A DNA stretch of 7,547 nucleotides from JBIOJM01 sp044450785 (GTDB lineage: Bacteria; Planctomycetota; Planctomycetia; Isosphaerales; Isosphaeraceae): positions 1-7,547 of the forward strand of contig JBIOJM010000426.1 of the NCBI GenBank assembly GCA_044450785.1, written 5' to 3'. This document shows, piece after piece, positions 1-7,079 of this stretch; position 1 is the first letter of the stretch; every line of letters begins with the position of its first letter. A program made the position numbers and the translations under genes. Under the pieces are notes generated by a model that was not told the origin of the DNA, did no database searches, and saw only the letters and a program-made list of their open reading frames with translations.

Positions 1-78
1 GGGGAATTCTGGAAAGTACGGGCCTTGCGTCCTCGTGCGTCACACGGTCCATGACGGTCTGGCCGGCGGTCCAAGGAT

Positions 79-88
79 GGAAGAGACG
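79..88 (+). promoter_or_regulatory. Ribosome binding site supporting the start at 89
   Basis: GGAAG at 79-83 is followed by a 5-nt spacer and ATG at 89. The alternative ATG at 77 has AAGG directly abutting it, and the GTG at 35 has its nearest purine-rich run (GGAAAG, 11-16) about 18 nt away. This favours the start at 89, although Shine-Dalgarno use is often loose in planctomycetes. Confidence 0.45.
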
Positions 89-2098
89 ATGGTTGCAAAT
101 TCAGTCGCGAACATCCTGGAGGGCCATGGGTATCTTCAGGACGGCGAGACCGGGATGTGGCAGAGGGCCGGCAGCGACTTGATTGCCTACAGTGACGGTG
201 ACGAGCTGGAGGAGCGTCTGGCTCGTGACGTGGCCGGGATTGGAGACCGTTCGGTCGACTCCCCGGAATGGGCCGGGCACATCGTCGATTGGCCGTCTGA
301 ATACCACTTCAGCCGTCTGAGATGCAACCTGCTGATTCCGATCCCGATCCGAGCCGACGAGCGCGTGCTCGAGTTGGGTGCGGGGTGCGGGGCCATCACG
401 CGTTGGCTGGGCGAAACCGGAGCCGACGTCATCGCGGTCGAGGGGAGCGCGCGGCGGGCCGGAATCATTGCGTCACGCTGCCGCGATCTGCCCAACGTCC
501 ATGTTGTGGTCCAAGACCTGCACGCGATCCCGCAGTTCGCGGCGGACTGGGTGACGCTGATCGGAGTCCTCGAATACGCGCGTGTTTTTCGTGTCGCCGC
601 CGACGCCGTCGCATCGACTCTGATCGCTGCGCGCAACCAGTTAACGCCGGGCGGCGCCCTCGTGCTGGCCATCGAGAATCAACTCGGACTCAAGTACTTC
701 GCGGGTTGCCGGGAAGAACACATCGGCACGCGCTTCTCAGGAATACAGGGACTCTACCGCGAGAACGGTCCCGTCACATTCGGCCGGCGCGAGCTGGCCG
801 CCCGCCTCGACGCGGCCGGTTTTCATGCTCGGCGATTCCTCCTCCCTTGGCCCGACTACAAGCTCCCCACGGCAGTCGTCGATGAACGGGCCGCAGGCGA
901 TCCCGATTTCGACCTGGCCGGCTTCGCTGCCCGGTGCTTTGCTCGCGACTACTCAGGCCCATCCTTGCGAGGGTTTCAGGAGACGCTCGTCTGGAGCGTT
1001 CTCGAGCGCAACCGGCTGATCCCCGATCTTGCCAACTCCTTTCTCGTGGTCGCGGCCGAGACGGAGGAATCCCTTGCGGTCCGCAGTCCTGATTCATCGA
1101 CGCTGGCCTGGAACTACTCGAGCAACCGCCGCGCACCGCTCTCCGTCCGCACCCGAATCGTCCGGGAAGGGAACGGCTTGCAAGTGCGGAAGGAGAAGGT
1201 TGATCCGCGGCGCGCAACCGAAAGCGGTCGGTGGAAACACGCGATTGAGCCCGTCGTCGATTACTTGATCGGTGAGCCACTGAGTCTCAAGATGCTCAGG
1301 GCGATTGACGCCGAAGATGAAACTGGGTTCTTCGAGGCGGGGCTCTCCTGGATCGACTTGCTGAGGGAGCGGTCTTCTCTACGCGCCTTGAGCCGACCCG
1401 ACGCCGCCGGGGCTTGGTTCACGGACGGAGAGGCGCTGGACCTCATTCCGGGAAATATCATCGTCGATCCGTCAGGGAAGATGCACTGGTTCGATCAGGA
1501 ATGGCATTGCACCGAACCAGCGCCGCTCGTCTGGATTGTGTTGCGGGGCTTGATCCACTTACCACTCCATGCGGTCCAGGGGTCGTTGTTTCGTAAGCGC
1601 AGCATCGTTGATGTCGCCCGCCACCTCCTCGTCTGCCGGGAGTTGACGCTCGCGCAATCCGATGTGGAAGCGGCGTGCGACCACGAGGCAGAGTTCCAAT
1701 CCTGGGTCCAGGGGATCCCGCCCGAGAGTCTCCGCTGGAGCGAACGATTGATCGGGACACCGGGCGGGGGGATGGTGCCGAGCGCTTTTGAGCTGGTGCG
1801 ATCGGCCGCGGAGACCCAGGTCGCGCTCCAAGGTCAGCTCGATCGCGCCGATCAGCTTGTCAAGGAGGCTCAAGAGGAGCTGCCTCGAGCCCAAGCGGAA
1901 TGGCGCCGGGTCGAGGAAAAATACGAAGAGGAATTGAATCAGCATCGCCAGGAGATGCAACGGCTACGACGACTCTGCGAAGACCGGCGAAAGGCCCTCG
2001 AAAAGTTCGAAGGTCACCCCATTCTGGGCCGTGCCTTGAGAGGCCGGCGGTTGCTGAAAAAGGCCATACGAAGGCTCAGGTCGAGTTCAGCGGGCTGA
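89..2098 (+). CDS. SAM-dependent methyltransferase with kinase-like segment and C-terminal coiled coil (WbdD-like layout)
   Basis: Residue numbers count from the GTG at 35 (687 aa); the start used here (ATG at 89) is residue 19. A class I methyltransferase domain spans about 85-270: motif I LELGAGCGA at 112-120, the acidic end of strand 2 in VIAVEGS (132-138), and LTPGGALVLAIEN (203-215). Residues about 365-510 look kinase-like: a glycine-containing turn and basic strand near 376-390, then D469-L-I-P-G-N474 and F486-D-Q-E-W490, matching the catalytic and metal-binding loops of the kinase/APH fold. Residues about 590-660 are a charged heptad-like coiled coil with a very basic tail. The order methyltransferase, kinase, coiled coil is that of the WbdD O-antigen chain terminators, so capping of a surface glycan is plausible but inferred. 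Start choice: GGAAG at 79-83 lies 5 nt before ATG 89; ATG 77 and GTG 35 lack good spacing. The frame stays open to the left edge of the window, so a start outside it cannot be excluded. Confidence 0.85.
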   Translation: MVANSVANILEGHGYLQDGETGMWQRAGSDLIAYSDGDELEERLARDVAGIGDRSVDSPEWAGHIVDWPSEYHFSRLRCNLLIPIPIRADERVLELGAGCGAITRWLGETGADVIAVEGSARRAGIIASRCRDLPNVHVVVQDLHAIPQFAADWVTLIGVLEYARVFRVAADAVASTLIAARNQLTPGGALVLAIENQLGLKYFAGCREEHIGTRFSGIQGLYRENGPVTFGRRELAARLDAAGFHARRFLLPWPDYKLPTAVVDERAAGDPDFDLAGFAARCFARDYSGPSLRGFQETLVWSVLERNRLIPDLANSFLVVAAETEESLAVRSPDSSTLAWNYSSNRRAPLSVRTRIVREGNGLQVRKEKVDPRRATESGRWKHAIEPVVDYLIGEPLSLKMLRAIDAEDETGFFEAGLSWIDLLRERSSLRALSRPDAAGAWFTDGEALDLIPGNIIVDPSGKMHWFDQEWHCTEPAPLVWIVLRGLIHLPLHAVQGSLFRKRSIVDVARHLLVCRELTLAQSDVEAACDHEAEFQSWVQGIPPESLRWSERLIGTPGGGMVPSAFELVRSAAETQVALQGQLDRADQLVKEAQEELPRAQAEWRRVEEKYEEELNQHRQEMQRLRRLCEDRRKALEKFEGHPILGRALRGRRLLKKAIRRLRSSSAG

Positions 2099-2128
2099 TC
2101 AACCTCTTGCTTCTGGTCATCAGCCCGC
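2090..2128. terminator. Inverted repeat between convergent genes, possible bidirectional terminator
   Basis: The arms GCGGGCTGAT (2090-2099) and ATCAGCCCGC (2119-2128) are perfectly complementary over 10 bp, with a 19-nt loop. The left arm holds the TGA of the upstream plus-strand gene and the right arm holds the TGA of the minus-strand epimerase gene. The stem is GC-rich and sits exactly at the convergent junction, where a shared terminator is expected. No T-tract follows on either strand, so it is not a canonical intrinsic terminator. It could act as a bidirectional pause or 3'-end stabiliser. Confidence 0.5.
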
Positions 2129-3259
2129 GGCCCTTAGTGGATCCGCGACTCCGAGAAACATGCCGACCCTCGACACGATCCTTCGCGATGCCTGTCCATC
2201 GCCGTAAGGGCTGACGCCCCGGGCCATCGCCCGGTACGCATTGGAGTCTTCCAGCAGCCGGCCCGCCTCGAACACGATGGCGTCGGGGTCGTGTCCCACC
2301 AGTTTGGCAACGCCAAATGAGATCGCTTCGGGCCGTTCGCTCTCCTCGCGCAGCACCAGCACGGGCTTGCCGAGCGCGGGGGCTTCTTCCTGCACGCCGC
2401 CGGAGTCGGTCAGGATCAGCGTCGCGCGTTTCATGGCTGAGACGAACGGGCCGTAGGCCAAGGGCGCGCAGAGCCGCACTCGGGGCCGATCCGCCATGGC
2501 CTGCTCGACCACGGGCTTGATCGAGGGATTGGGATGGACCGGCCAGAGGAACTCCACATCGGGGAACCGCTCATGGAGTCGCTCGATCGCGCGGCAGATC
2601 TGGCGGATCGGCTCGCCGAAGCTGTCGCGCCGGTGTGCCGTGATCAGGATGAGCCGCCGGGCCGGGTCGAGCTCGACCCCGATCGGGAGATCGCGCTGGG
2701 CCGTCAAGAGCAGCGAGTCGATCACCGTGTTACCGGTCACGACAATCGACTTTTCGGCGATCCCTTCGCGGACCAAGTTGTCGCGTGCCCTGGCCGTCGG
2801 GGCGAAGTGGAGGGCGCTTAAGTGGCCGGCCAGGACCCGATTGGCCTCTTCGGGAAACGGCGCGAAGAGCCGGCCGGTGCGCAGGCCCGCCTCGACATGG
2901 CCGAACGGGACCTTGTGATAGAAGCTGGCAAGTGCCGTTGCGAAGACGGTCGTCGTGTCTCCCTGCGCCAGGACCATGTCGGGCTGTTCCCGCGCGATCG
3001 CATCGTGAACCGTCAGGAGCAGCCGGGAAGTCAACTCGACCAGAGTCTGGTTCGGCCGCATGAGGTCCAGGTCAAGATCGGGATCAATCGCGAAGAACGT
3101 CAGCATTTGATCGACCAGCTCGCGATGCTGGGCGGTGAACAAGACCCGGCATCGCGCCCACGGCGCGGCCTGGAACGCCTTGATCACCGGGGCCATCTTG
3201 ATGGCCTCTGGCCGGGTCCCGATGGTGCAGAGGATCGTCTTGATCCGATTTCGCGTCAT
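2120..3259 (-). CDS. wecB: UDP-N-acetylglucosamine 2-epimerase, non-hydrolysing
   Basis: This 379-aa protein is close to the usual length of bacterial WecB/MnaA (about 375 aa) and is complete. It interconverts UDP-GlcNAc and UDP-ManNAc in the cytoplasm, feeding ManNAc or ManNAcA into surface glycans. Visible signatures are GTRPEAIKMAP (14-24), QGDTTTVFA (99-107), GHVEAGLRT (120-128), PFPEEANR (134-141), TAHRRDSFG (207-215), HPNP (242-245), LTDSGGVQEEAP (283-294), ERPEA (308-312) and PYGDGQAS (351-358). D101, E123, E137 and H209 correspond to the catalytic-site residues described for E. coli WecB (D95, E117, E131, H213). A small variation is REESERPEA where RxTTERPE is usual. The gene begins 3 nt after the stop of the upstream glycosyltransferase gene, so the two are probably co-transcribed and translationally coupled. 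The sugar product's final destination is inferred from context only. Confidence 0.96.
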   Translation of the reverse strand: MTRNRIKTILCTIGTRPEAIKMAPVIKAFQAAPWARCRVLFTAQHRELVDQMLTFFAIDPDLDLDLMRPNQTLVELTSRLLLTVHDAIAREQPDMVLAQGDTTTVFATALASFYHKVPFGHVEAGLRTGRLFAPFPEEANRVLAGHLSALHFAPTARARDNLVREGIAEKSIVVTGNTVIDSLLLTAQRDLPIGVELDPARRLILITAHRRDSFGEPIRQICRAIERLHERFPDVEFLWPVHPNPSIKPVVEQAMADRPRVRLCAPLAYGPFVSAMKRATLILTDSGGVQEEAPALGKPVLVLREESERPEAISFGVAKLVGHDPDAIVFEAGRLLEDSNAYRAMARGVSPYGDGQASRRIVSRVGMFLGVADPLRAAG

Positions 3260-3272
3260 GCCTCACATCCTT
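3260..3272 (-). promoter_or_regulatory. Ribosome binding site of the epimerase, inside the end of the upstream gene
   Basis: On the minus strand AAGGA (3268-3272) lies 8 nt before the ATG at 3259, within the last codons of the glycosyltransferase gene whose TGA occupies 3263-3265. Ribosomes finishing the first gene therefore stop on top of the initiation region of the second, a typical coupling arrangement. Confidence 0.6.
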
Positions 3273-4855
3273 CCCGGCCCATTCATCCGAGAGTCGAGTG
3301 ATTGAACAGCCCGGCTCAAGGCGACTGCGCCCGAATCGTCGCAAGCGGAGCGTTCTGGCCGGCCCTCGTGAAGGATGCCGTCGATCGCCCTGGCGAGTTG
3401 GACATGGCGACTCTGCCAGGTGTTGCGACGAGCGAAGGCCCGGCGTCGATTCACCAGCGCCGGGTCCTGGTGCGAGAGCTCCGCCTCAATCGCTCGAATG
3501 AATTCCTCGGCAATGCCGGCGACGCGGATCAGCCCTTCGCGGGCGATCGGGACCAGCTCAGGCAGGGCAACCGCCACGACGGGCTTGCCCGTCGCGAGCA
3601 TCTCGTAGACCTTCACAGGGTTGGTCGCCTCCGTCAGCGGCATTCGCTTGAACGGGATGATGAAGACGTCCCAGCCGGCAATCAATCCTGGCAGCTCGCT
3701 GTAGCGACGTTCGCCGAGCATTTGGATATTCGAGGCGTCCTGGAAGGGCCGGACGTTGCCCGCCAGGGTCGACCCGATCAGTTCAAACCGCCAGTCGGGG
3801 CGCATTCGAGCCAGCTCCGCGACCAGCGCGCCGTCGAACCACTCGGCGATCGCTCCGTAGTAGCCGATCGTCACCCGATCGCGGCACGGCGGAGGTCCTG
3901 CTCCGACCTGGGAAAAATGATCGTAGTCGCATCCATTGCGGAGCAGGATCGCGGCCCGAGCGCGGCGCTCGAGCTTCCTCATCAACACGGCCGAGCTGGC
4001 GAGGACCAGCTCGGCCGTCTCCGCCAGGCGCCGCTCCGCCTGGAGGATGTCGACGCTGTTGTGGAGAAAACCGGAATGTTCGTCCATGCAGTCGTAGACG
4101 ATGGGCCAGCCGAACCGCGTGCGCAAGGCCTCGGCCAGCGCCGTCCAGTAGGGGACCTGGGCAACGATGACCGCGTCAGCGAGGTGGAACCTGCCGTGCA
4201 GCGTCTCGAAGGCGGCGACCATCTTCCGAGTCTCGATCTCTGGAGGGAGTGACTGAAAGACATTGGCGGCCGGGTCGCCCGGCAGGAAGACCTCCAGGAG
4301 GTTGGTTTCGATGGGGCGAAGCCGCGCATCGGTGCCGTCGTGGAAGCGGTGCGCCGCATAGAGGACCAGATGGCTCGCTCGGGCGAACTGCCGCATCAGG
4401 TGCTGCGGACGCTGGAAGCGAAAATCCCACTCGATGATGGGAAGACAGATGACCGCATGCTTGTCCCTGGTCGCGGGTTCGATGCGGATCGGGCTGGTGC
4501 CGCCCCGAGCGATCGAATCGAGCACCGACCGAGTCAGCCGCGGCAGCAGGGTCACGCATTTCTTGAGCCGGCGCAGACCTCGGACGCCGCGCCGTGCCAG
4601 TTGGTCGCGGCGCGTGCCCGGGGGTGCCAGGGCATGCCGGACCTGGGATAAGGTCCGCAGGATCGCCCAGGCAACGCTGGTGTGGATCGCGCGGAGATCG
4701 CCCCTCAATTCCTCGATTTCACGTTCCCTCAGCCGCAATTCGGCTTGCAGCCGGGCGATCGACTCGCAGCCGGAGTCTCTCGTCGCGCCGCCGGTCTCCG
4801 CGGCCCGATCGCTCGTCGTGACTGGCTCCGCTGGAACGGGAAGCTCGTGCGACAT
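3263..4855 (-). CDS. GT-B glycosyltransferase, TuaH-like, with N-terminal coiled coil
   Basis: This 530-aa protein probably transfers a sugar from a nucleotide donor onto a growing surface polysaccharide on the cytoplasmic side of the membrane. Residues 31-57 form a short charged coiled coil, followed by a basic linker with APPGTRR (77-83). The GT-B fold covers about 132-495: WDFRFQRPQH (143-152), typical of TuaH-like enzymes, YDCMDEHSGF (254-263), LRNGCDYDHF (305-314), GYYGAIAEWFD (331-341) opening the C-terminal domain, and PFKRMPLTEATNPVKVYE (401-418) for donor binding, ending in E418, then GKPVVAV. The last 30 residues look disordered. There is no signal peptide or clear transmembrane helix. 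The start at 4855 is the most upstream possible, because an in-frame TGA lies at 4862-4864. The gene heads a two-gene operon with the epimerase. Donor and acceptor cannot be read from sequence; UDP-ManNAc or a derivative is a guess from the neighbour. Confidence 0.9.
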   Translation of the reverse strand: MSHELPVPAEPVTTSDRAAETGGATRDSGCESIARLQAELRLREREIEELRGDLRAIHTSVAWAILRTLSQVRHALAPPGTRRDQLARRGVRGLRRLKKCVTLLPRLTRSVLDSIARGGTSPIRIEPATRDKHAVICLPIIEWDFRFQRPQHLMRQFARASHLVLYAAHRFHDGTDARLRPIETNLLEVFLPGDPAANVFQSLPPEIETRKMVAAFETLHGRFHLADAVIVAQVPYWTALAEALRTRFGWPIVYDCMDEHSGFLHNSVDILQAERRLAETAELVLASSAVLMRKLERRARAAILLRNGCDYDHFSQVGAGPPPCRDRVTIGYYGAIAEWFDGALVAELARMRPDWRFELIGSTLAGNVRPFQDASNIQMLGERRYSELPGLIAGWDVFIIPFKRMPLTEATNPVKVYEMLATGKPVVAVALPELVPIAREGLIRVAGIAEEFIRAIEAELSHQDPALVNRRRAFARRNTWQSRHVQLARAIDGILHEGRPERSACDDSGAVALSRAVQSLDSRMNGPGRM

Positions 4856-4929
4856 GACGGATCATCCATGAATCTCGCAGGGCGATTCCTCGGATAACGT
4901 CGTGTACTTTGAAGTGATCGGCGCAAATT

Positions 4930-4950
4930 GTCAAGTCAGCCCGACTTGAC
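4930..4950. promoter_or_regulatory. Perfect 8-bp inverted repeat in the divergent intergenic region, candidate operator
   Basis: GTCAAGTC (4930-4937) and GACTTGAC (4943-4950) are exact reverse complements separated by 5 nt. They lie between two divergent glycosyltransferase genes. TTGACA on the minus strand (4929-4934) overlaps the left arm. On the plus strand TTGACC (4946-4951) overlaps the right arm and TTGACA (4952-4957) directly follows it, so each arm overlaps a possible -35 element firing outward. No convincing -10 hexamer at 16-18 nt is present on either side, so the promoters are unproven. A dimeric regulator binding here could control both directions. Confidence 0.4.
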
Positions 4951-4983
4951 CTTGACAGACCGACAAGAATCACCGATGCCTTT

Positions 4984-5024
4984 GGGGGGGATCATAGGGG
5001 GGGTGTCGCACGGAAGCCAGGGGG
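4984..5024 (+). repeat. Two G7 tracts and a G5 tract upstream of the 682-residue glycosyltransferase gene
   Basis: Seven Gs at 4984-4990, ATCATA, seven Gs at 4997-5003, then five Gs at 5020-5024 that serve as the likely Shine-Dalgarno run, 4 nt before the ATG at 5029. Such runs are rare in the rest of the window. They could be slippage-prone tracts or could form a G-quadruplex in DNA or in the 5' leader. Confidence 0.6.
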
Positions 5025-5028
5025 ATCG

Positions 5029-7077
5029 ATGGTTCATTCCCGGGCCGATCGCTTTTCCAGGCAGCTTCGCGGTTTGTGGCTCCACCTCATACCGCCTGGA
5101 AGCCGGCGCTCGACGCTTGGGCACCTCGTCGTCCGGGTCACGCGTCGAGTCCGCCAGGGCCCGAAGTTCTTGCCGGCCGCGGTCCGCCGCGTCGCGATCA
5201 GGATTCGAAGCCTCGCCAAGCGACGCTGGGCCTTGATGCTTCCGGGCCGACCGCCGGCCGGCTCGACGGTGTCTCGTCACCGCCACGGAACGAGCGGTCG
5301 AGACGACGAGCGGGAGATCGTGACGCGAGCCGGCTTGCTCGCTCGTCTGGAGCCGGACCGCTCGGAGGACGACCGGAGACCGTGGACCCTCGTCGTCGAC
5401 GCGACGACAAAGCAACGCCTGGGCGGCACTCGACTGCGGTCACACCGGCTGGTCGACTGGCAAGAAGGGCTCCCCGCTCAGCCGTTGCTGACAGATCGAG
5501 TCGAGCAGGTCCTTTACCTGATCGGCAGCGCCCATCTCCGAAAGTTCCTCGCCGAGGGGGGCCTGACCGCCGCCGCCATCATCGCCGTCTGGTACGACGC
5601 GATCGACGACGCCTACGAGTGCAGGGTCGAGGCCGCGCGGCTCGGCGTCATCGCGCTCACCGATCGGATCGACGTCGCCGAACGACTCGAAATGCTCGGC
5701 GTCGATGCACTCGTCGTCGACTCCGGGCAGTCCCTGCTGGATCAGACGGTGCAGTACGCCAACAGGCGCATCGACTTCGGTGCGACCTGCACCGAATCGC
5801 CGCGTCTGGGCACCTCGCCGCAACCGTCGGCATCGTCTGGAGGGAAGCACATCCTGATCCAGTTGGACGATTTTCATCAAGGGGGCCTGGAGAACGTGGT
5901 CCTGGGTCTGGCGCATGGATTGCGACGGAGAGGGTCGGACATCTCGTTGCTTGTCTTGCGCCGGCAGGGGCCCGCTGCTGATCAGGCGCGGCGGAGCGGG
6001 ATCGAGGTCGTGACGATCCCGCGGCGGCACCGCGATCGCTTCTACCGGGAGTTGCTCCTGGAGCAGAAAATCGACGTGGTGAACGCCCATTTCTCCACCT
6101 TCGGCGCCCGGATCGCCGCCGGACTGGGGATTCCGTTCGTGCAGGTGGTGCACAACGCCTACGTCTGGCTCGATGGACGAGCCATCGACCTTTACCGCGA
6201 GGCCGATCACGCGACGAGCGGATACATCTGCGTTTCGGCCGAGGTCGCGCGGTATTGCGATTCCCCGATGGGTTTGTCCGTGGCCAAGATGAGCGTGGTA
6301 CCCAACGGGATTGACGGCCCGAGACTCGACGCCGCGCGGGAGCAGGGCCCGGCCGGGCTACGCGACGAGCTGGGATTCTGCCCCGACGATTTCGTATTCC
6401 TGAACGTGGCCTCGATTCACGCGACCAAGGGTCAGAAGGTGCTGGTCAAGGCTCTGGCGAACCTGATCACAACGCACCCGAAGGCCCGGTTAGTGATCGT
6501 CGGCTCGGCGAGCGATCCCGAGTACGAGTGGCAGCTTCGCCGAATGATCGGGCAATACGGCCTGGAGCGGAAGGTCGTGCTGGCTGGCCAGCGTCACGAC
6601 GTCGCCCGGTTCTACTGGATGGCCGACGCCTTCGTACTGCCTTCGTACTGGGAAGGTTGGAGTCTTGCCCTGACCGAGGCCGTCTACACCGGTCTGCCGG
6701 CGGTCGCGACCGACGTGGGCGGAGCGCGCGAGCTGCTCTCTCAAGGCGGAGGCTGGCTGGTCAAGCCCCCCTTCTCATCGATCTCGGAACTCAACGCACG
6801 GACCATCGCTCGACTGGTCCGGGGTGAAGACGATCAGCTCGTCGGTCGTCTCGCGGACTCGATGAACCGCGAGTGTTGTTCGCGACGGCGAATCCTGGTC
6901 GCGGAGCAGACAAAGCGGTTGCTGGATCAGGAGCATATGATCGATCGTCACAAAACGATTCTCGACGGGTTCATCCAGGGTGGGCAGGCGGCGGCCGTCC
7001 GGGCGTGGACCCGGAGGGCGAGGACTATTGCAGTAACCGCTCAGTCCCCTTCCGGGCACACAATTCTCTGTCGGTGA
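5029..7077 (+). CDS. GT4-type glycosyltransferase with a long unrecognised N-terminal region
   Basis: This 682-aa protein has a C-terminal GT-B glycosyltransferase of about 380 residues: GGLENVV (285-291) in the N-terminal subdomain, HFSTFGA (354-360), VVPNGIDG (423-430), NVASIHATKGQ (459-469), ADAFVLPSYWEGW (532-544), and the donor-binding EX7E motif E542 to E550 followed by GLPAVATDVGGARELL (555-570). It should be a retaining transferase acting on a cytoplasmic lipid-linked or cell-surface glycan precursor. Residues 1-110 are Arg-rich and include LIPPGSRR (20-27). Residues about 117-250 are alpha/beta-like (WTLVVDATTK, AAIIAVWYDAIDDAY, VDALVVDSGQ) and not recognised. There is no signal peptide. 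A G-rich Shine-Dalgarno (AGGGGG, 5019-5024) lies 4 nt before ATG 5029, supporting this start. The gene stands alone, divergent from the glycosyltransferase-epimerase operon. Its last codons may derive from the repeat element that follows. Confidence 0.9.
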   Translation: MVHSRADRFSRQLRGLWLHLIPPGSRRSTLGHLVVRVTRRVRQGPKFLPAAVRRVAIRIRSLAKRRWALMLPGRPPAGSTVSRHRHGTSGRDDEREIVTRAGLLARLEPDRSEDDRRPWTLVVDATTKQRLGGTRLRSHRLVDWQEGLPAQPLLTDRVEQVLYLIGSAHLRKFLAEGGLTAAAIIAVWYDAIDDAYECRVEAARLGVIALTDRIDVAERLEMLGVDALVVDSGQSLLDQTVQYANRRIDFGATCTESPRLGTSPQPSASSGGKHILIQLDDFHQGGLENVVLGLAHGLRRRGSDISLLVLRRQGPAADQARRSGIEVVTIPRRHRDRFYRELLLEQKIDVVNAHFSTFGARIAAGLGIPFVQVVHNAYVWLDGRAIDLYREADHATSGYICVSAEVARYCDSPMGLSVAKMSVVPNGIDGPRLDAAREQGPAGLRDELGFCPDDFVFLNVASIHATKGQKVLVKALANLITTHPKARLVIVGSASDPEYEWQLRRMIGQYGLERKVVLAGQRHDVARFYWMADAFVLPSYWEGWSLALTEAVYTGLPAVATDVGGARELLSQGGGWLVKPPFSSISELNARTIARLVRGEDDQLVGRLADSMNRECCSRRRILVAEQTKRLLDQEHMIDRHKTILDGFIQGGQAAAVRAWTRRARTIAVTAQSPSGHTILCR

Positions 7078-7079
7078 AC

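Noticed and set aside
3302..4252. 316-residue frame on the plus strand opposite the TuaH-like glycosyltransferase gene
   Set aside because: It lies wholly antisense to a gene with clear glycosyltransferase motifs, has no recognisable domain, and is rich in Arg, Gly and Asp as expected of a high-GC shadow frame.
4952..4980. TTGACA at 4952-4957 as a sigma-70 promoter for the 682-residue gene
   Set aside because: The -35 match is perfect, but 16-18 nt downstream the sequence is near GATGCC with no -10 resemblance, so no promoter is annotated.
5076..5981. 301-residue plus-strand frame overlapping the first part of the 682-residue gene
   Set aside because: Composition is almost entirely Arg, Pro, Gly and Ala, typical of a shifted frame. 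The 5029 frame has the shared linker, alpha/beta pattern and glycosyltransferase motifs.
5440..6210. 256-residue frame on the minus strand opposite the 682-residue glycosyltransferase gene
   Set aside because: Antisense to a well-supported coding region, with low-complexity acidic and basic runs and no motif; a GC-driven shadow.
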